Assembly (NCBI GenBank): GCA_030998225.1
Contig: JAPYXD010000679.1
Span: 1,984,001-2,048,000, forward strand
DNA: 64,000 nucleotides
Source of the DNA: Diplolepis rosae
Taxonomy: Eukaryota > Arthropoda > Insecta > Hymenoptera > Diplolepididae
Direction of reading: 5' to 3'
Each line of letters opens with the position of its first letter. The first letter of the stretch is position 1. The notes beneath the pieces were generated by a model that was not told where the DNA came from, ran no database searches, and saw only the letters and a program-made list of their open reading frames with translations. Positions 21,758 through 33,365 of this stretch are shown here, piece after piece. A program made the translations under genes and the position numbers.

Positions 21758-22859
21758 TACAATTACCTTAATACCTAGACAAAATTTCAAGTGTTTATCT
21801 TTTTAACTTTTCTCCCGAAAAATTCAAGAAAATGGTATAGCTTTTTGACTCAACAAGGTAGAAATCCCCCTTAACTTGAAACATGAATAAAATTTGGGGC
21901 AATGAATGAGCTCGATCAGCCTGAGGATTTATTTAGATAGGCATCCTAAAATATTAAAAAGTGGATAAAAATTATGAAATTTCCACACCTAAAAGAAGTC
22001 CTAAAAATCATGCTTTAACGAAGTACAAGATCTCGAATCTGTAAATTACCTATCCATATAATTGAATATGTATGAAATTGAAAAATATTATTTAGTTTTT
22101 CAAAATGTGTTTCGATTCTAATCGGAGCCCTCATCACAGATTTATTTTTCAAATAAAAAATGCATAATAAAAAGTTGTTAACTTAGGATTTCTTTGTTGG
22201 AAATTTTTAAAAATCAACATAGTTTTATATGCGAGACAATAAGAAACTTGACATTGTTTCGAAAGAAGAGGTTGAAAGAATTCAACAATTTTTAAAATAT
22301 TTATTTCGTATAAAATAATTGTAAATAATTTTAAATTAATAGGTTGAGTTCGAAATTTTTCCACTGAAACTTGGGCTCAAATCCCAGCGCAGTCGAAAGC
22401 GTCTTTTTTCCACACAAAGAATTAAAAGTCTTCAAATTGAAAATAATGTTGTGGGATACAATTATTTGGTTTCATATCGATGAAAGGACTTAATGATAAT
22501 TTTAGGCAGCTTTTTACAAGTTTTCTTTCTCAAATTTTGATTTTTAAAATTTTCCATCAAAGAAATCTTAAGTTAATAACTTTTTATTATGCATTTTTTA
22601 TTTTAAAAATAAATCTCTGATGAGGGTTTCGATCAGAACAAAAACTTCTATAACTGCGTAAATCTAAGTTTTTATTTACTTTGGAACCTAGAGTCAAGTA
22701 TCAACAACAACACATATCTTCAATTAAAATACTTTTAAAAATTCACTTTTAAAATATTTTGGATCTTAATTATTAATTTAATATAATTTAAAAGTTCGAC
22801 ACTTATTTAGAAATTATTTTTTATTCGTAATTGTAATTCTTAATTAATCATCATGCCAT
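21758..22859. other. AT-rich stretch with repeat fragments
   Basis: Contains a partial tRNA-like repeat arm at 22362-22425 (GGGCTCAAATCCCAGCGCAG). It also holds an inverted pair around 22120-22640 (ATCGGAGCCCTCATCACAGA and its complement). No gene. Confidence 0.55.
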
Positions 22860-23100
22860 AACTTTTGTTTACATTATGTTGTCAAGCTGTCAAATTTGAC
22901 ATTCCTAACCTTAAAAGTCTTTGAAAAGAATTTTTGGCTCTGCTTTATCCAAACGTTATCGACGATTCTTTGCTGGGTTTGTTTTGGCTTGGTAGTACGA
23001 TGAGGGCAGCACTTCGATATGGCGGAAAAAGTGGTTTGCTATATATATCGTTCCCCCACTCTGACGCCCTGCACCGCATCTAGGTTTATAATATCTTTGG
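22860..23100 (-). repeat. CAAAGATATTATAAACC family, copy 2
   Basis: Shares with 60950-61315 the landmarks GCTGTCAAATTT, GAGGGCAGCAC, TATATATATCGTTC and the edge GCATCTAGGTTTATAATATC. The gag-like frame at 23101-23674 runs into it and reads out its sequence. Confidence 0.7.
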
Positions 23101-23674
23101 CTAAGGCCATCTCTTCGTTGTTTACTATTACGGGATTATCCTGATTTATGACTTCTGTATCGCTTTTGTCGTCGTCGCTATCGTTGTTACTAATTAGAGA
23201 GTCGCGTGCCAATGAGGTTTTCAATTTTTCTTTCAAAGTTCTATTTTCTATTGTTATTACCGTTGAGCTTAGCAAATTAGATCCGTCAAAATAAGATAAC
23301 TCGTTCGTTAAAGTTTGATCTTGATTACTAGATCCTGTCACAATGCTCTAATCTGGACAGAAACTTGAATGAAATCCGCTAGTTTTACTAGAATTTTCAC
23401 TTGATATGCTTTGATCATTAACTAGAGTCTTGTCGAAACGTGAATCGTCTAGCTGAAGAGTGTTATCTAATTCTTGTTCAGCAGAAAAAGTGTTTGAAAT
23501 ATCCTTGTAGTTAATATAATCGACTAAATTTTCTTTGATTTTACCTGATCTTTTTAGTTTCAAGGAATCTATTTGATTCTGATCGACAATTTTTGCGAGT
23601 TGATTGTCTTGTTTTGCTTTACTACGCGTAATAACTTTTTGGGCGGATTCTACAGGGGTATTTGAATTTGACAT
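23101..23674 (-). pseudogene. Gag-like N-terminal fragment
   Basis: One frame from an ATG (23674) to the repeat edge, broken only by a TAG at 23348-23350. It is rich in Ser, Asp, Asn and Lys. It contains a basic TRSKAKQ stretch, a helical SQKVITRSKAK start, YFDGSNLLSS, and an acidic SDDDKSDTE run. FDGSNL also occurs at the start of the Gypsy gag at 14.0 kb, so this may be the missing N-terminal part of a related element. Similarity elsewhere is weak, so the assignment is tentative. The last codons (KDIINLDAVQ and onward) come from the adjoining dispersed repeat. Confidence 0.45.
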
Positions 23675-24490
23675 TGAGTCATTATAAATTTACAGTTTCT
23701 TTTTGTTGAGCGTTATCTTAGATTATTTATTGTTAAGTATGGATTGTTTATAACAATTTAAAAAAACTACATGTAAAATTTTGTTTGTAAATAAAGTGAA
23801 ATTAGTAAAAATATAATTTTAATTTATAAAAATTCAAAAAATAAAATATAATAATAATTTCAAAATTTAAAGAATTTGAAAATCTTTCTGTGGAAAAAAT
23901 GACGCTTTCGACTGCGCTGCAAAAATTTCAAACTGAACTAATTAATTTGAAATAATTTCAAAATATAATTTAATTATTTTTATTTGTTATAACAATAATT
24001 AATATTTTTATTCTTTTATTAGGAAATAAGATAATAAAATAAAAATATAATTCTATAAAATATTCAAATAAATAAATAATCGCTCAATTTTCGTAAAATT
24101 ATAATGTTAAATAATACATTTCTTAAAATTATAACAATATATATATATTTTGTACCAACCACGTGTGTCCTGTAAAGTATAATGATCTATTTTATTAATT
24201 TATTGAATTATAAATTGATTTTTAAATAAAGAAAATTGTTTATAACAAGGATCAGATAAGATTCGAGTTATGCACAATTTATTTTTCTCTAGACTGGACA
24301 AGTTAGGCTCAAGCTCAGATCATTGGACAATCTTTGCAAATAAAAATATTCTGTTCCTTAACAGAGTTAAAATTAAAGTTATAAACAATACAATCACAAG
24401 CACTTCGAACTTTGCCATACCCAATGATCGTAATCAATGGTGACCGTTCAACGTACCCAAAAGGGACTTATACTCTCGTGTGCTGTTTTT
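23675..24490. other. AT-rich stretch
   Basis: Includes a fragment of the tRNA-like repeat flank at 23879-23945. Otherwise no gene recognised. Confidence 0.5.
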
Positions 24491-25690
24491 ACATTCTCAT
24501 CATGGATGAGAAGGTATTGGTTTTATGTGAAAAATGACTTTCGAAATTTTCATCAAATATTTACGTTTTGAGACCCCCTGAGTCAGAAAAAATGGTTTTT
24601 ACGAAAGTGTCTGTCTGTCTGTCTGTAGTAGTACATTTTATCGGAGCCGAAAAAGTAAGGATAAGTTCGTTAACCAGCCACATCCAATCAAAATTGAGGG
24701 ATTGAGCACTACTTTTGTAATTTTGAAAATAACTTTTTGAAAAAATAAAAAATTTCAATACTGGTTTTTGATAGTGCTCATGAATCTCTACAAATTATCC
24801 TGATAACATTTTTTGATTAAATCAAAATTAGAAATGTTACAGCATATTCAAATTCGAAAAAAGTCAATATCAAAATTCCATTTTCCAGTTAAATTATACG
24901 AGATACGAAAAAACGTTATGATACAATATTATTAAATAAATAAAGGCCTACAAATTTGAATTATAACATTTTTTCATAAGATGCATATTTTTCTTTTTAA
25001 TTAAAAAAAACTATTGAAAATCCAAAATTCAATTTTTTAACAATAATATTGGAAATACCAAAAAAACGTAAGAATACAAAGTTGTTCGTTTCAAAAAGAT
25101 CTACAAATTTTGTCTGGCGCAGTTTCTGAAAAAACATATATTTTTCGAAACAATTCCAAAAAATACGATAAAAATGAAAAAATTCCATTTTTCAGACAAA
25201 ATATGTGAAATACAACAAAAACGTTTAAATGGAAAATTGTTTACCTAAATGACGTCTACAAATTCTGATAAAGAAATTTCGGGACAGGATGTATATTTTA
25301 TGTTTTGATTTTTAATATTGAAAAAATTCGATTTTTTTCACCAAAATATGTGACATACGAAATAAGCGTTGTTCTGCAAAATCGTTTCCTTAAATAAAGT
25401 CTACGATTGTTTTTCCTTTTTAGATATGTGGAAGAAAGTAAATTCTTTTAATCATGTAATTTATTAAAAAGTTATACTGAAATGTATACAGAAAATCGAG
25501 CGCGAAGCGCGAGTGTCATGATGAGAATGTGTTCCTTAAGGCCGATAGAGCCTTAAGTAAATTGAATTTCCTCCTTCACTTAAATTCAAAAAGAAATTCA
25601 GTGACTTTGAGAAAATGTGTAATTCACATCATCTGTAATATTATTATAAAATTGGTTTGACCTTCAATATCAAAATATAAGAAATAAATT
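24491..25690 (+). mobile_element. Dispersed element F1 with (TGTC)n, copy 1
   Basis: Begins with the hairpin ACATTCTCATCATGGATGAG, followed by TTTACGTTTTGAGACCCCCT and a (TGTC)n run. It ends with GATGAGAATGT and a CTTAAGGCC(G)ATAG segment. A second copy (28538-29785) is collinear over the whole length. Minus-strand pieces lie at 54480-55564 and 61325-61832, and a fragment at 26790-26960. No long ORF is shared, so it looks non-autonomous. Confidence 0.8.
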
Positions 25691-25882
25691 AGTTGAGTTT
25701 GAAATTTTTGTCACTGCCTACATTATCGGAGGATCACTAAACTTAAATGTATGCGAAGAGCACAAGACCGAGCGCGAAGCGCGACGATCGAATCGCGCGC
25801 CCTAGGCGCGCTCAAACTTGCGAGCGAAGCGAGATGCGCGTGAAGCGCGCGATGAGAATGTGCCCGCGAAGCGGGCAGATTT
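25691..25882. repeat. Cluster of GCGAAGC-type mini-hairpins
   Basis: After a MITE arm (25690-25740), 25768-25880 holds four successive GC-rich inverted repeats with GAA loops. They are GAGCGCGAAGCGCGA, GCGAGCGAAGCGAG, GCGCGTGAAGCGCGC and CCCGCGAAGCGGG, followed by (TTTG)n. The same GAGCGCGAAGCGCGAG hairpin ends the F1 copies near 25498 and 29596. The base composition contrasts sharply with the surroundings. Confidence 0.85.
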
Positions 25883-26254
25883 TTGTTTGTTTGTTTGTTT
25901 TAACTTAAATCAAAACTTAGTTAATAAATTAGAATAATTTTTTAAATAAGATAAGTTACTTAATCACTTAGGTTAGCCTCAAGGTCAGATCCCTGCGTGA
26001 TTTTTCAAACTTATTTTATTTTATACAATTTATATAAATTATAAAATTTCAAAGAAATGATTTGATTATTAAATCATTAAGGTTAGCCTCAAGGTCAAAT
26101 CCCTTTGTGATCTAACAAATATATTTTATTGAAATTTCAAGTTACAAGTTAAAATAATATTTTATAATCATTTATTTATTCACTAGAAATAATCAATGTG
26201 TTAATTTTCAATTGACTTGTGTTTCCCGGCCGATGCACCAGAAAGAAGGAAGTA
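25883..26254. other. AT-rich stretch with a short direct repeat
   Basis: TTAGGTTAGCCTCAAGGTCAGATCCCT-like sequence occurs twice (25970 and 26080), about 105 bases apart. Confidence 0.6.
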
Positions 26255-26790
26255 TGTTACGTCACAAGTACGCAAATATACTTACTTTGATCGAAGATTC
26301 CTCGTTTTAAGTTAGGACAGGTATATTCCGTAAAGGGCGGTGATCCAAATTTATGACACTGTTCGAAGATCTTTACAAAGATCTATACAAGTCCACGATG
26401 ACTTTTACGACTCCCGAACTTCGATTTTAAATTGTCCCGGTCGAATTTTATTAATCTCAAACTCAGAGATTTTCGAAGTTAAATTGAAATGCCGCACTGG
26501 ACTATTGTCGCGAGACCGGTTATAAATCCGAAGGAAAATTTAAGTGTCGAACTAGACGAAGAATTTACTGACTGCTTTCTCTTGGTGTGGGCCTCTTTTA
26601 TATTTTTTCATACAAACTGACGGTCAGCGAAAATCGTGACGTACTCATATCTTCTTAGAGGAGAAGGGGCCCTATACTGCTCCCTACTTCCCCTACTCCC
26701 TATTCCGCCTTATCGATTTTCTCATAGATTTCTTAACTCAATCCAGCCTGTGTGTATTATATAAATTCAAATACGTGGCGGGACGTGACA
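26255..26790 (-). mobile_element. Solo LTR with internal deletion
   Basis: Same LTR as 2611-3622, on the minus strand, with both ends present (TGTTACGTCAC at 26255 and GACGTGACA at 26790). About 480 bp are missing, including the TC microsatellite. No clear target duplication flanks it. Confidence 0.85.
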
Positions 26791-26960
26791 TATTATTAAA
26801 ACGAACAATTTGCCATTCTTACGTTTTTTTCGTATTTCACATATTTTAGTTAAAAAATTGCATTTCGTATTATCAATGGTATTTTTTTTTTTTTTTAATT
26901 AAAAAGAAAAATATACATCTTATGAAAAAATGTTGCAGTTCAAACTTCTATAGATCTTTA

Positions 26961-27590
26961 TATCATATAGGTTTGGTTTCGTCGGTCTTGCGGTCAATAA
27001 AACAACATTCTATAAAAAACTCCTTCGTTATATTAGGTCAAAAATTCTCCTATGTTTCAACCTCACTGCGAGTCTTTTTCAAGGAATATATATGTCACTA
27101 AAAATTGAACAAATCAATTTACAATCAAATTTCTTTTTCCAAAGAGAACTATTTTATGTTGTGTTGATATAATAAATAAGTACTTACATAAATTACAAAT
27201 AAACGAAAGCACACATGAAGATTCAGTCTTATTCTTGAAAATGTCATTAAAATTAAAGCCTCAAAGATTGAGGGCTTCAATGATTTAAAATTACATTATA
27301 ATACGGTGTGTAAGCACAATCCGATGAAACAACGCAAACTATAGGATAGAGAGACGAAGATACGATAAATTGAATTAAATTCACCAATGAAAAGTGTGCT
27401 AAAGCTTGAGAACACAAACTTGAAAATCATATGTTAAATAATTTCATGGCAAATTCGATTAATATTCATAATTTCAGCCTTAAAATTTATTGAAATATTA
27501 ATATTTTTATTGATATAAATTGATTCAATAATTTTTCTTTAATGTTGTTTTATTGACCCTAAGACCGACGAAACCAAACCTATATGATAT
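26961..27590. mobile_element. ~630-bp element with ~50-bp TIRs
   Basis: TATCATATAGGTTTGGTTTC, then GTCGGTCTTGCGGTCAATAA at the left end, matches in reverse complement 27540-27590. The interior is AT-rich and non-coding. Confidence 0.8.
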
Positions 27591-28114
27591 AATAATATAA
27601 CGGTCGAAGAAATGATCATCCGTTCTTTATAAAGGAAAAAAAACAAACAAAAATTCTGGCCTGTTGTTTACAAATTTCTAAGTTTTTCGTTCATTTTATC
27701 CGGTTTTCTATATACAGTGAATTCTACATATTTTTTCCAATTCGTGTTGTTGATTACTGGACTTCTTCATTTTGAATTGCAAGCAATGAGATAAGTTTTT
27801 GAGTTTCATTATTATCCTTATTTTAACTATGTTCTACATTTTTATCTTTTACGAAAATTTTGAATTAATCTTTTAATTTATGGCACTGAAGAGGGCCCCC
27901 GCATATGTAGCCGAAACGTTTGCCTTCTCTCTTTTTTTGCGTTTTTTATCGTAAGTAGCATTGATAATATTAATAGGAGAAAATAAAAAGAGGCTGACCC
28001 AATAACAAAAAAATGAGAAATTAACAAAAATTCTGTGAATTTTGGGTCAATATAATAGCAGACATATGTCATCAAGCATGTCACTTTACAGTTATTACTC
28101 TTCTAGATCTTTAT
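27591..28114. other. Repeat-derived stretch with a hammerhead-like core
   Basis: 27886-27917 reads CTGAAGA, then a GGC...GCC stem, then GAAAC, the spacing of a hammerhead ribozyme core. 28040-28085 matches 15250-15290. No gene. Confidence 0.4.
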
Positions 28115-28300
28115 GTAGTCAAAGATATTATAAACCTAGATGCGGCCAATTATAGTTTGGTAGACTTAAATGCAGACGTCGCTTTCGGCGTGTTTTTACC
28201 GGCCCCCTCTTGCCTCTCACCAAACCGTCGGATCAAATCAAATTAGTTCCTCGAAAGCATTATAGAGGCGCTAAATGCTTCTCCCTCCAATCCCCTCAAT
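28115..28300 (+). repeat. CAAAGATATTATAAACC family, copy 3
   Basis: Starts CAAAGATATTATAAACCTAG and is locally GC-rich. It aligns by eye with 14081-14300 through CCCCTCAAT. Confidence 0.65.
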
Positions 28301-28537
28301 GTTACTTTATGTGTATTTTATTTTGCTTTATAGTATCATTTTGATATTGAAATAGGTTACAGTGAACATGCATTGCTAAATTAACTTTCTGTCAGTGAAA
28401 GATAAGTACATGAATGAAAAACCAATATTTAATTATTATAATTTGAACATGTATGCAATAGAAAGAGAATCAGTTTCTTATTTTTAAAAAGTTTAATTTT
28501 TTATTTTCATATTTTCGTATTTTTAATTCTATTTTTT
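28301..28537. other. AT-rich spacer
   Basis: Nothing recognised. Confidence 0.6.
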
Positions 28538-29785
28538 ACATTCTCATCATGGATGAGAAGGTATTGGTTTTATGTGAAAAATGACTTTCGAAATTTTCAT
28601 CAAATCTTTACGTTTTGAGACCCCCTGACTCAGAAAAAACGGTTTTTACGAAAGTGTCTGTCTGTCTGTCTGTCTGTAGTGGGTCGTGTGGGGCATAACT
28701 CTCGATAGAATTATCAAATTGAATTGAGCTTTGGCACACTTTATCGGAGCCGAAAAAGTATGGACAACTTCGTTAACCAGCCACATCCAATCAAAATTGA
28801 GGGATTGAACACTACTTTTGTGTTTTTGAAAATAATTTTTTTAAAAAATCAAAAATTTCAATACTGGTTTTTGATAGTGCTCATAAATCTCTACAAATTA
28901 TCCTGATAACATTTATTGATTAAATCAAAATTAGAAATGTTACAGCATATTCAAATTCGAAAAAAGTCAATATCAAAATTCCATTTTCCAGTTAAATTAT
29001 ACGAGATACGAAAAAACGTTATGATACAATATTATTTACTACATAAAGACCTACAAATTTGGATTGTAACATTTTTCCATAAGATGCATATTTTTCTTTT
29101 TAATTTAAAAAAAAACTATTGAAAATCCAAAATTCAATTTTTTAACAATAATATATGAAATACGAAAAAAACGTACGAATACAAAATTGTTCGTTTCAAA
29201 AAGATCTACAAATTTTGTCTCATACAGTTTTTAATGAAACATATATTTTTCGTTTCAATTCCAAAAAATACGATTAAAATTCGAAAATTCCATTTTTTAG
29301 ACAAAATATGTGAGATACAAAAAAAACGTTTGGATGGAAAATTGTTTGCCTGAATGAATTCTCATTTAGACATTTCGGGACAGGATGCATATTTTATGTT
29401 TCGATTTTTATTACTAAAAAAATTCGATTTTTTTAACCAAAATATGTGAGATACGAAATAAGCGTTGTTCTGCACAATCGTTTCCTTAAATAAAGTCTAC
29501 GATTATTTTTTCTTTTTGTGATATTTGGAATAAAATAAATAAATTATTTTAATCATGTAATTTATTAAAAAGTTATTGAAATGTATACAGAAAATCGAGC
29601 GCGAAGCGCGAGTGTCATGATGAGAATGTGTTCCTTAAGGCCGATAGAGTCTTAAGTAAATTGAATTTCCTGTTTCACTTAAATTCAAAAAGAAATTGAG
29701 TGACTGAGAAAATGTGTAATGCACATCATCTGTAATATTAATATAAAATTGGTTTGAGCTTCAGTATCAAATTATAAGAAATAAA
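28538..29785 (+). mobile_element. Dispersed element F1 with (TGTC)n, copy 2
   Basis: Collinear with copy 1 from ACATTCTCATCATGGATGAG to AAGAAATAAATT. It retains GGGTCGTGTGGGGCATAACTC and CTCGATAGAATT after the TGTC run, which copy 1 lacks, so copy 1 has an internal deletion there. Confidence 0.85.
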
Positions 29786-29790
29786 TTTAA

Positions 29791-29866
29791 ATCTATTTTT
29801 CAAAAAAATAATAGTGCACAGACGTCAGTGTTAATTTTCTTTACGTCTCGGCACTATTATTTTTTT
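29791..29866. repeat. Short hairpin
   Basis: TTTTTCAAAAAAATAATAGT and its complement form a ~24-bp stem around a ~30-base loop containing two ACGTC-like words. Confidence 0.7.
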
Positions 29867-30300
29867 GAAAAATTCAAAATTGTGGAAAAACAACTGTGTA
29901 AACTAAATTGCTTTCAAGATAAAGTATCACATACCCCTAAATCAATTTCTGAAATATTTGTTTGACTCACACTAGTCAGCATGTTTTAAAATCTCATTGT
30001 AATTTATGGCTAGTTCTTGTATTTTCTTATTAAAAAAGTGATAATTCCACACTTTTCTGAAAAAAAATAGATCAATGTTTTTCAAAAAAACTCAAATGAA
30101 TTGATTTATAAACATTTATAATAAGATGTATAAATAAATAAATTGCATTTAATGAAATATTTCAAATGAAACGATTACTTTTTGTGCCCTCATTTGAGGA
30201 TATTGTTAGAATTTCCTTTTCTCACAATTTTACTGGGAATTCTTATATAAATCAGGATCACCTACGGTAAGTATACGCTTTATTTCACTATCTAAATCAA
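29867..30300. other. AT-rich spacer
   Basis: Nothing recognised. Confidence 0.5.
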
Positions 30301-31475
30301 AATAAGTGCACTCAGAAAAAAGATTTGATTGAATCAAAGAAAATTATTTGCTTGAAAGACTTTCTTTGATTTAAAAAAATGATTTGTTTAAAGGAAATAA
30401 AAAATTTTTAATTGAAATATAATGTCTTTAAACGAAATAAATATTTGTTTGAATCAAATTAATTTTTCTTCAAAACAAAGAAATTAATTCAATGATATAT
30501 GGTCAAAGATATAAATTGTTTGATTGAAGGCAGAAATTTATTTGATTCAAACAAATATTTATTTGGTCCAAAGATGTTTTGTTTGAATCAAAAAAATTTT
30601 GTCTCAATAAGGTAGTTTTCATCGTCGAAAAGTAAACCTCAGGCAAAAATTGATAATTTTGCCTTTAAGAATAGCAATATTATTATTGAAGGGCTATTTT
30701 GAAAGAGAAAAGATTATTTTCCATAAAAAAAATTTAAAACACAGAAAAATAATTTTATTAATAAATTTTATTTTGGACCCAGCTTTTTATCTTATCGCTT
30801 CTTATCAAATTTTAAAATATTATGCGATTCTAATAAATCATGAATCATTTTTTCAGAGAAAAGATTTCCCACAACTTCACCGTTTCTGATTTTTAAAAAT
30901 AAATTCTTTAATGGCTGAAACCAATAAAAAAACATTTTCCAAAACGAAATTTTTATAAACAAATTGCTGAATTTGATAATAATTTATTCATTTTCGAAAA
31001 TTGGAAATGGTTAAGTTGTGGGAAATCTTTTCTCTGAAAAAGTGATACATGATTTATTAGAATCGCGTAATTTTTTGAAATTTGGTGAGAAACGATAAGA
31101 AAATAAGTTGGGGCAAAAATATAATTTATTAATAAAATTATTTTTCTGTATTCCAAATTTTTTTCATGGGAATTAATCTTTTCTTTTCCAAAATAGCCCT
31201 TCAATAATAATATTGTTATTCTTGAAAGCAAAATTATCTATTTTTGCCTGAGGTTTACTTTTCGTGGATAAAAACTACCTTAATGAAACAAAATTTTTTT
31301 GATTCAAACAAAATATCTTTGGACCAAATAAATATTTGTTCGAATCAAATAAATTTCTGCCTTCAATCAAACAATTTATATCTTTGACCATATATCATTG
31401 AATTAATTTCTTTGTTTTGAAGAAAAATTAATTTGATTCAAACAAATATTTATTTCGTTTAAAGACTGAAACATT
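30301..31475. mobile_element. Foldback MITE split by a nested F3 MITE
   Basis: Outer arms (about 30415-30608 and 31283-31475) are inverted copies rich in TTTGATTCAAACAAAT words. They flank a complete F3 foldback at 30609-31282 whose own arms are inverted copies (AAGGTAGTT ends). The outer element begins with a CACTCAGAAAAAA-type end also seen at 54.2-55.9 kb. ORFs over the inner arms are mirrored repeats. Confidence 0.85.
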
Positions 31476-32545
31476 TCGACCTTTACGATCTTTAATTTAT
31501 CAATTTTTAAAAATTTATCAAGTTATTTTTGCCCGATTTGGTCAAAAGTTTCGCTTTTAGATTCTGATTTTAAATTTCAAATCTGCAATTTCTAATTATA
31601 TCAATTTCCTGAATTTTGGAAAGGCAACTTTGCCCTATTTTAGACCAAAATTGTCCTTTCAAAATCTACGTGTGGGTCACACGAAGGGTGAAAATTTCGC
31701 GAGCTTTTATTCTTTATTTTAAGAGTGAGAACAGCAAAGAAACTCACGATTTTCAGTTTTTCCGAATGAGCAAAATAAAACGGAGGAATCGTCGGATATA
31801 TTGCCGTGAGATTTGATTTTTGAGAATCTAAAAACCATATAAAAAACTTCAATTAGCAAGCACCAAGATTTCGCGCAGCTGCGCCTTCAAATACACGGTT
31901 TAATTTTTGGGAGTTCCCTAATTCCTGTAAATAATGTTTGTGGGCTTGTTAGTATCGCTTCGATGCATACCATAAGACCGCGTTTGAAAAAAAGAATTCT
32001 GTACTACTTTAAGATCCTACATCACATGTTTTCCAAAATCTCAGTGGATAATCAAAAAGGAGTTGGAAATGAGTGAAAATCACCTTACCAGCTCCATAAG
32101 GTAGATGGTCGTGACTTTCGCTGGATAAGGAGAAAAAATGACTAATTCCACGACGGGTAAGAAGTCGGTTTTTTTCGTTGATTTTGGTGTGGGTATACAG
32201 AGTGACGAGTAGCTATCCCTTGCCCTTTTCAGGTAGAAAGGGAATCACTACTCGAGATTTCAGAAGATATGTGATCAAAAAAAAAAACCTCCTTATTCCA
32301 GGCTTTACTCAAAAAATTCGCCTTTTTTAAAATTTACAAGTGACCGTGTGAGCCAACAAACCCCTAGCTATTGCCGGAGGACGGGTTATCATATGCGAAA
32401 AAGCTCTTAAGCAACTGATTCGCTGATGCTACAATGCAGCGAAACAGTTACCAAGTCCTTTTCTCTTTGAAAGGCGATCCTGAGGAAACTCGGAGCAACT
32501 CAGAGTTGCAACTGCTTCCCAGGGTCTGGATGGTCCCTCGAACCT
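31476..32545. other. Unassigned stretch left of the large element
   Basis: Moderately AT-rich. Short ORFs overlap on both strands with no recognisable domain. No repeat partner noted elsewhere in the window. Confidence 0.4.
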
Positions 32546-33172
32546 ACATTCGGAACGTCCCCCGAGAACGTTCCATGAACATACCTGGAACGTGCGAAAT
32601 GTCCGCACTCCGGGGACGTTCCGAAGGGACGTTACCGGAAAGTCCCACCGAAACATTTCTGGGACCTTCATATTTCATTAGCAAAAAATAGTTCCAAACT
32701 TAACCGAGAGGTGGAGACATTGTCTACTTTTGCTAGTTCTGTAACAAAATGTATCTCTTACCCACAGAGCAAAGGAAAGTTAAATTGCAGTTTTGTCGGG
32801 AGATGTCGATGCTAATGATTGCTGGATACATTGTGAAGTGAGAATTTATCCGCTAGATGTCAGTGATGTCAACTGAATGCTCAACAGAAATGAGTACATA
32901 GTTCACCCTAGGGAAGTTTCATGGGTTTTTTTTCATACAGTTATTATAGAGTAGGCACGCAATAGGGGCGTGTTAAAGTGGAAGCGTACGGTCGTTAGAA
33001 AGAGAGAGAAGGTGGGGTTGGTGAAGCCCTCTCACTCTACTAGCGACAGCGTAGTTCTTGTTTACATTTTTAAGACTGTCAGGTTAGGTTGCGTATTTTT
33101 TTCAAGTCGTTGGCGAATGCGTATCGCGTTATGGAAGAGAGAGAGAGAAAGATAGACTAATTCGATTCATTT

Positions 33173-33365
33173 CAACATTCACATTTGTTACGTCATTGTT
33201 GCATAACTGTTCTGGTCCCATGCGTATCACAGTTACATAACAAATTTTTTTATGTAATTGTTATAGAACAACTATATAACGATTCTTATTATGTAACTGT
33301 GATCCGCATGGGACGCCATTTTTATAGAACTGTTATGTAACAATGACGTAACAAATGTGAATGTT
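33173..33365. mobile_element. Palindromic MITE inside the left TIR
   Basis: Ends AACATTCACATTTGTTACGT and complement, with inner TCCCATGCG and CAGTTACATAA pairs. The same insertion sits in the right TIR at 59484-59675, so it predates formation or homogenisation of the arms. Confidence 0.85.

Noticed and set aside
32970..33155. 61-aa ORF in the TIR, also at 59694-59879
   Set aside because: Identical context in both TIR arms, no domain and no start or splice signal worth noting.
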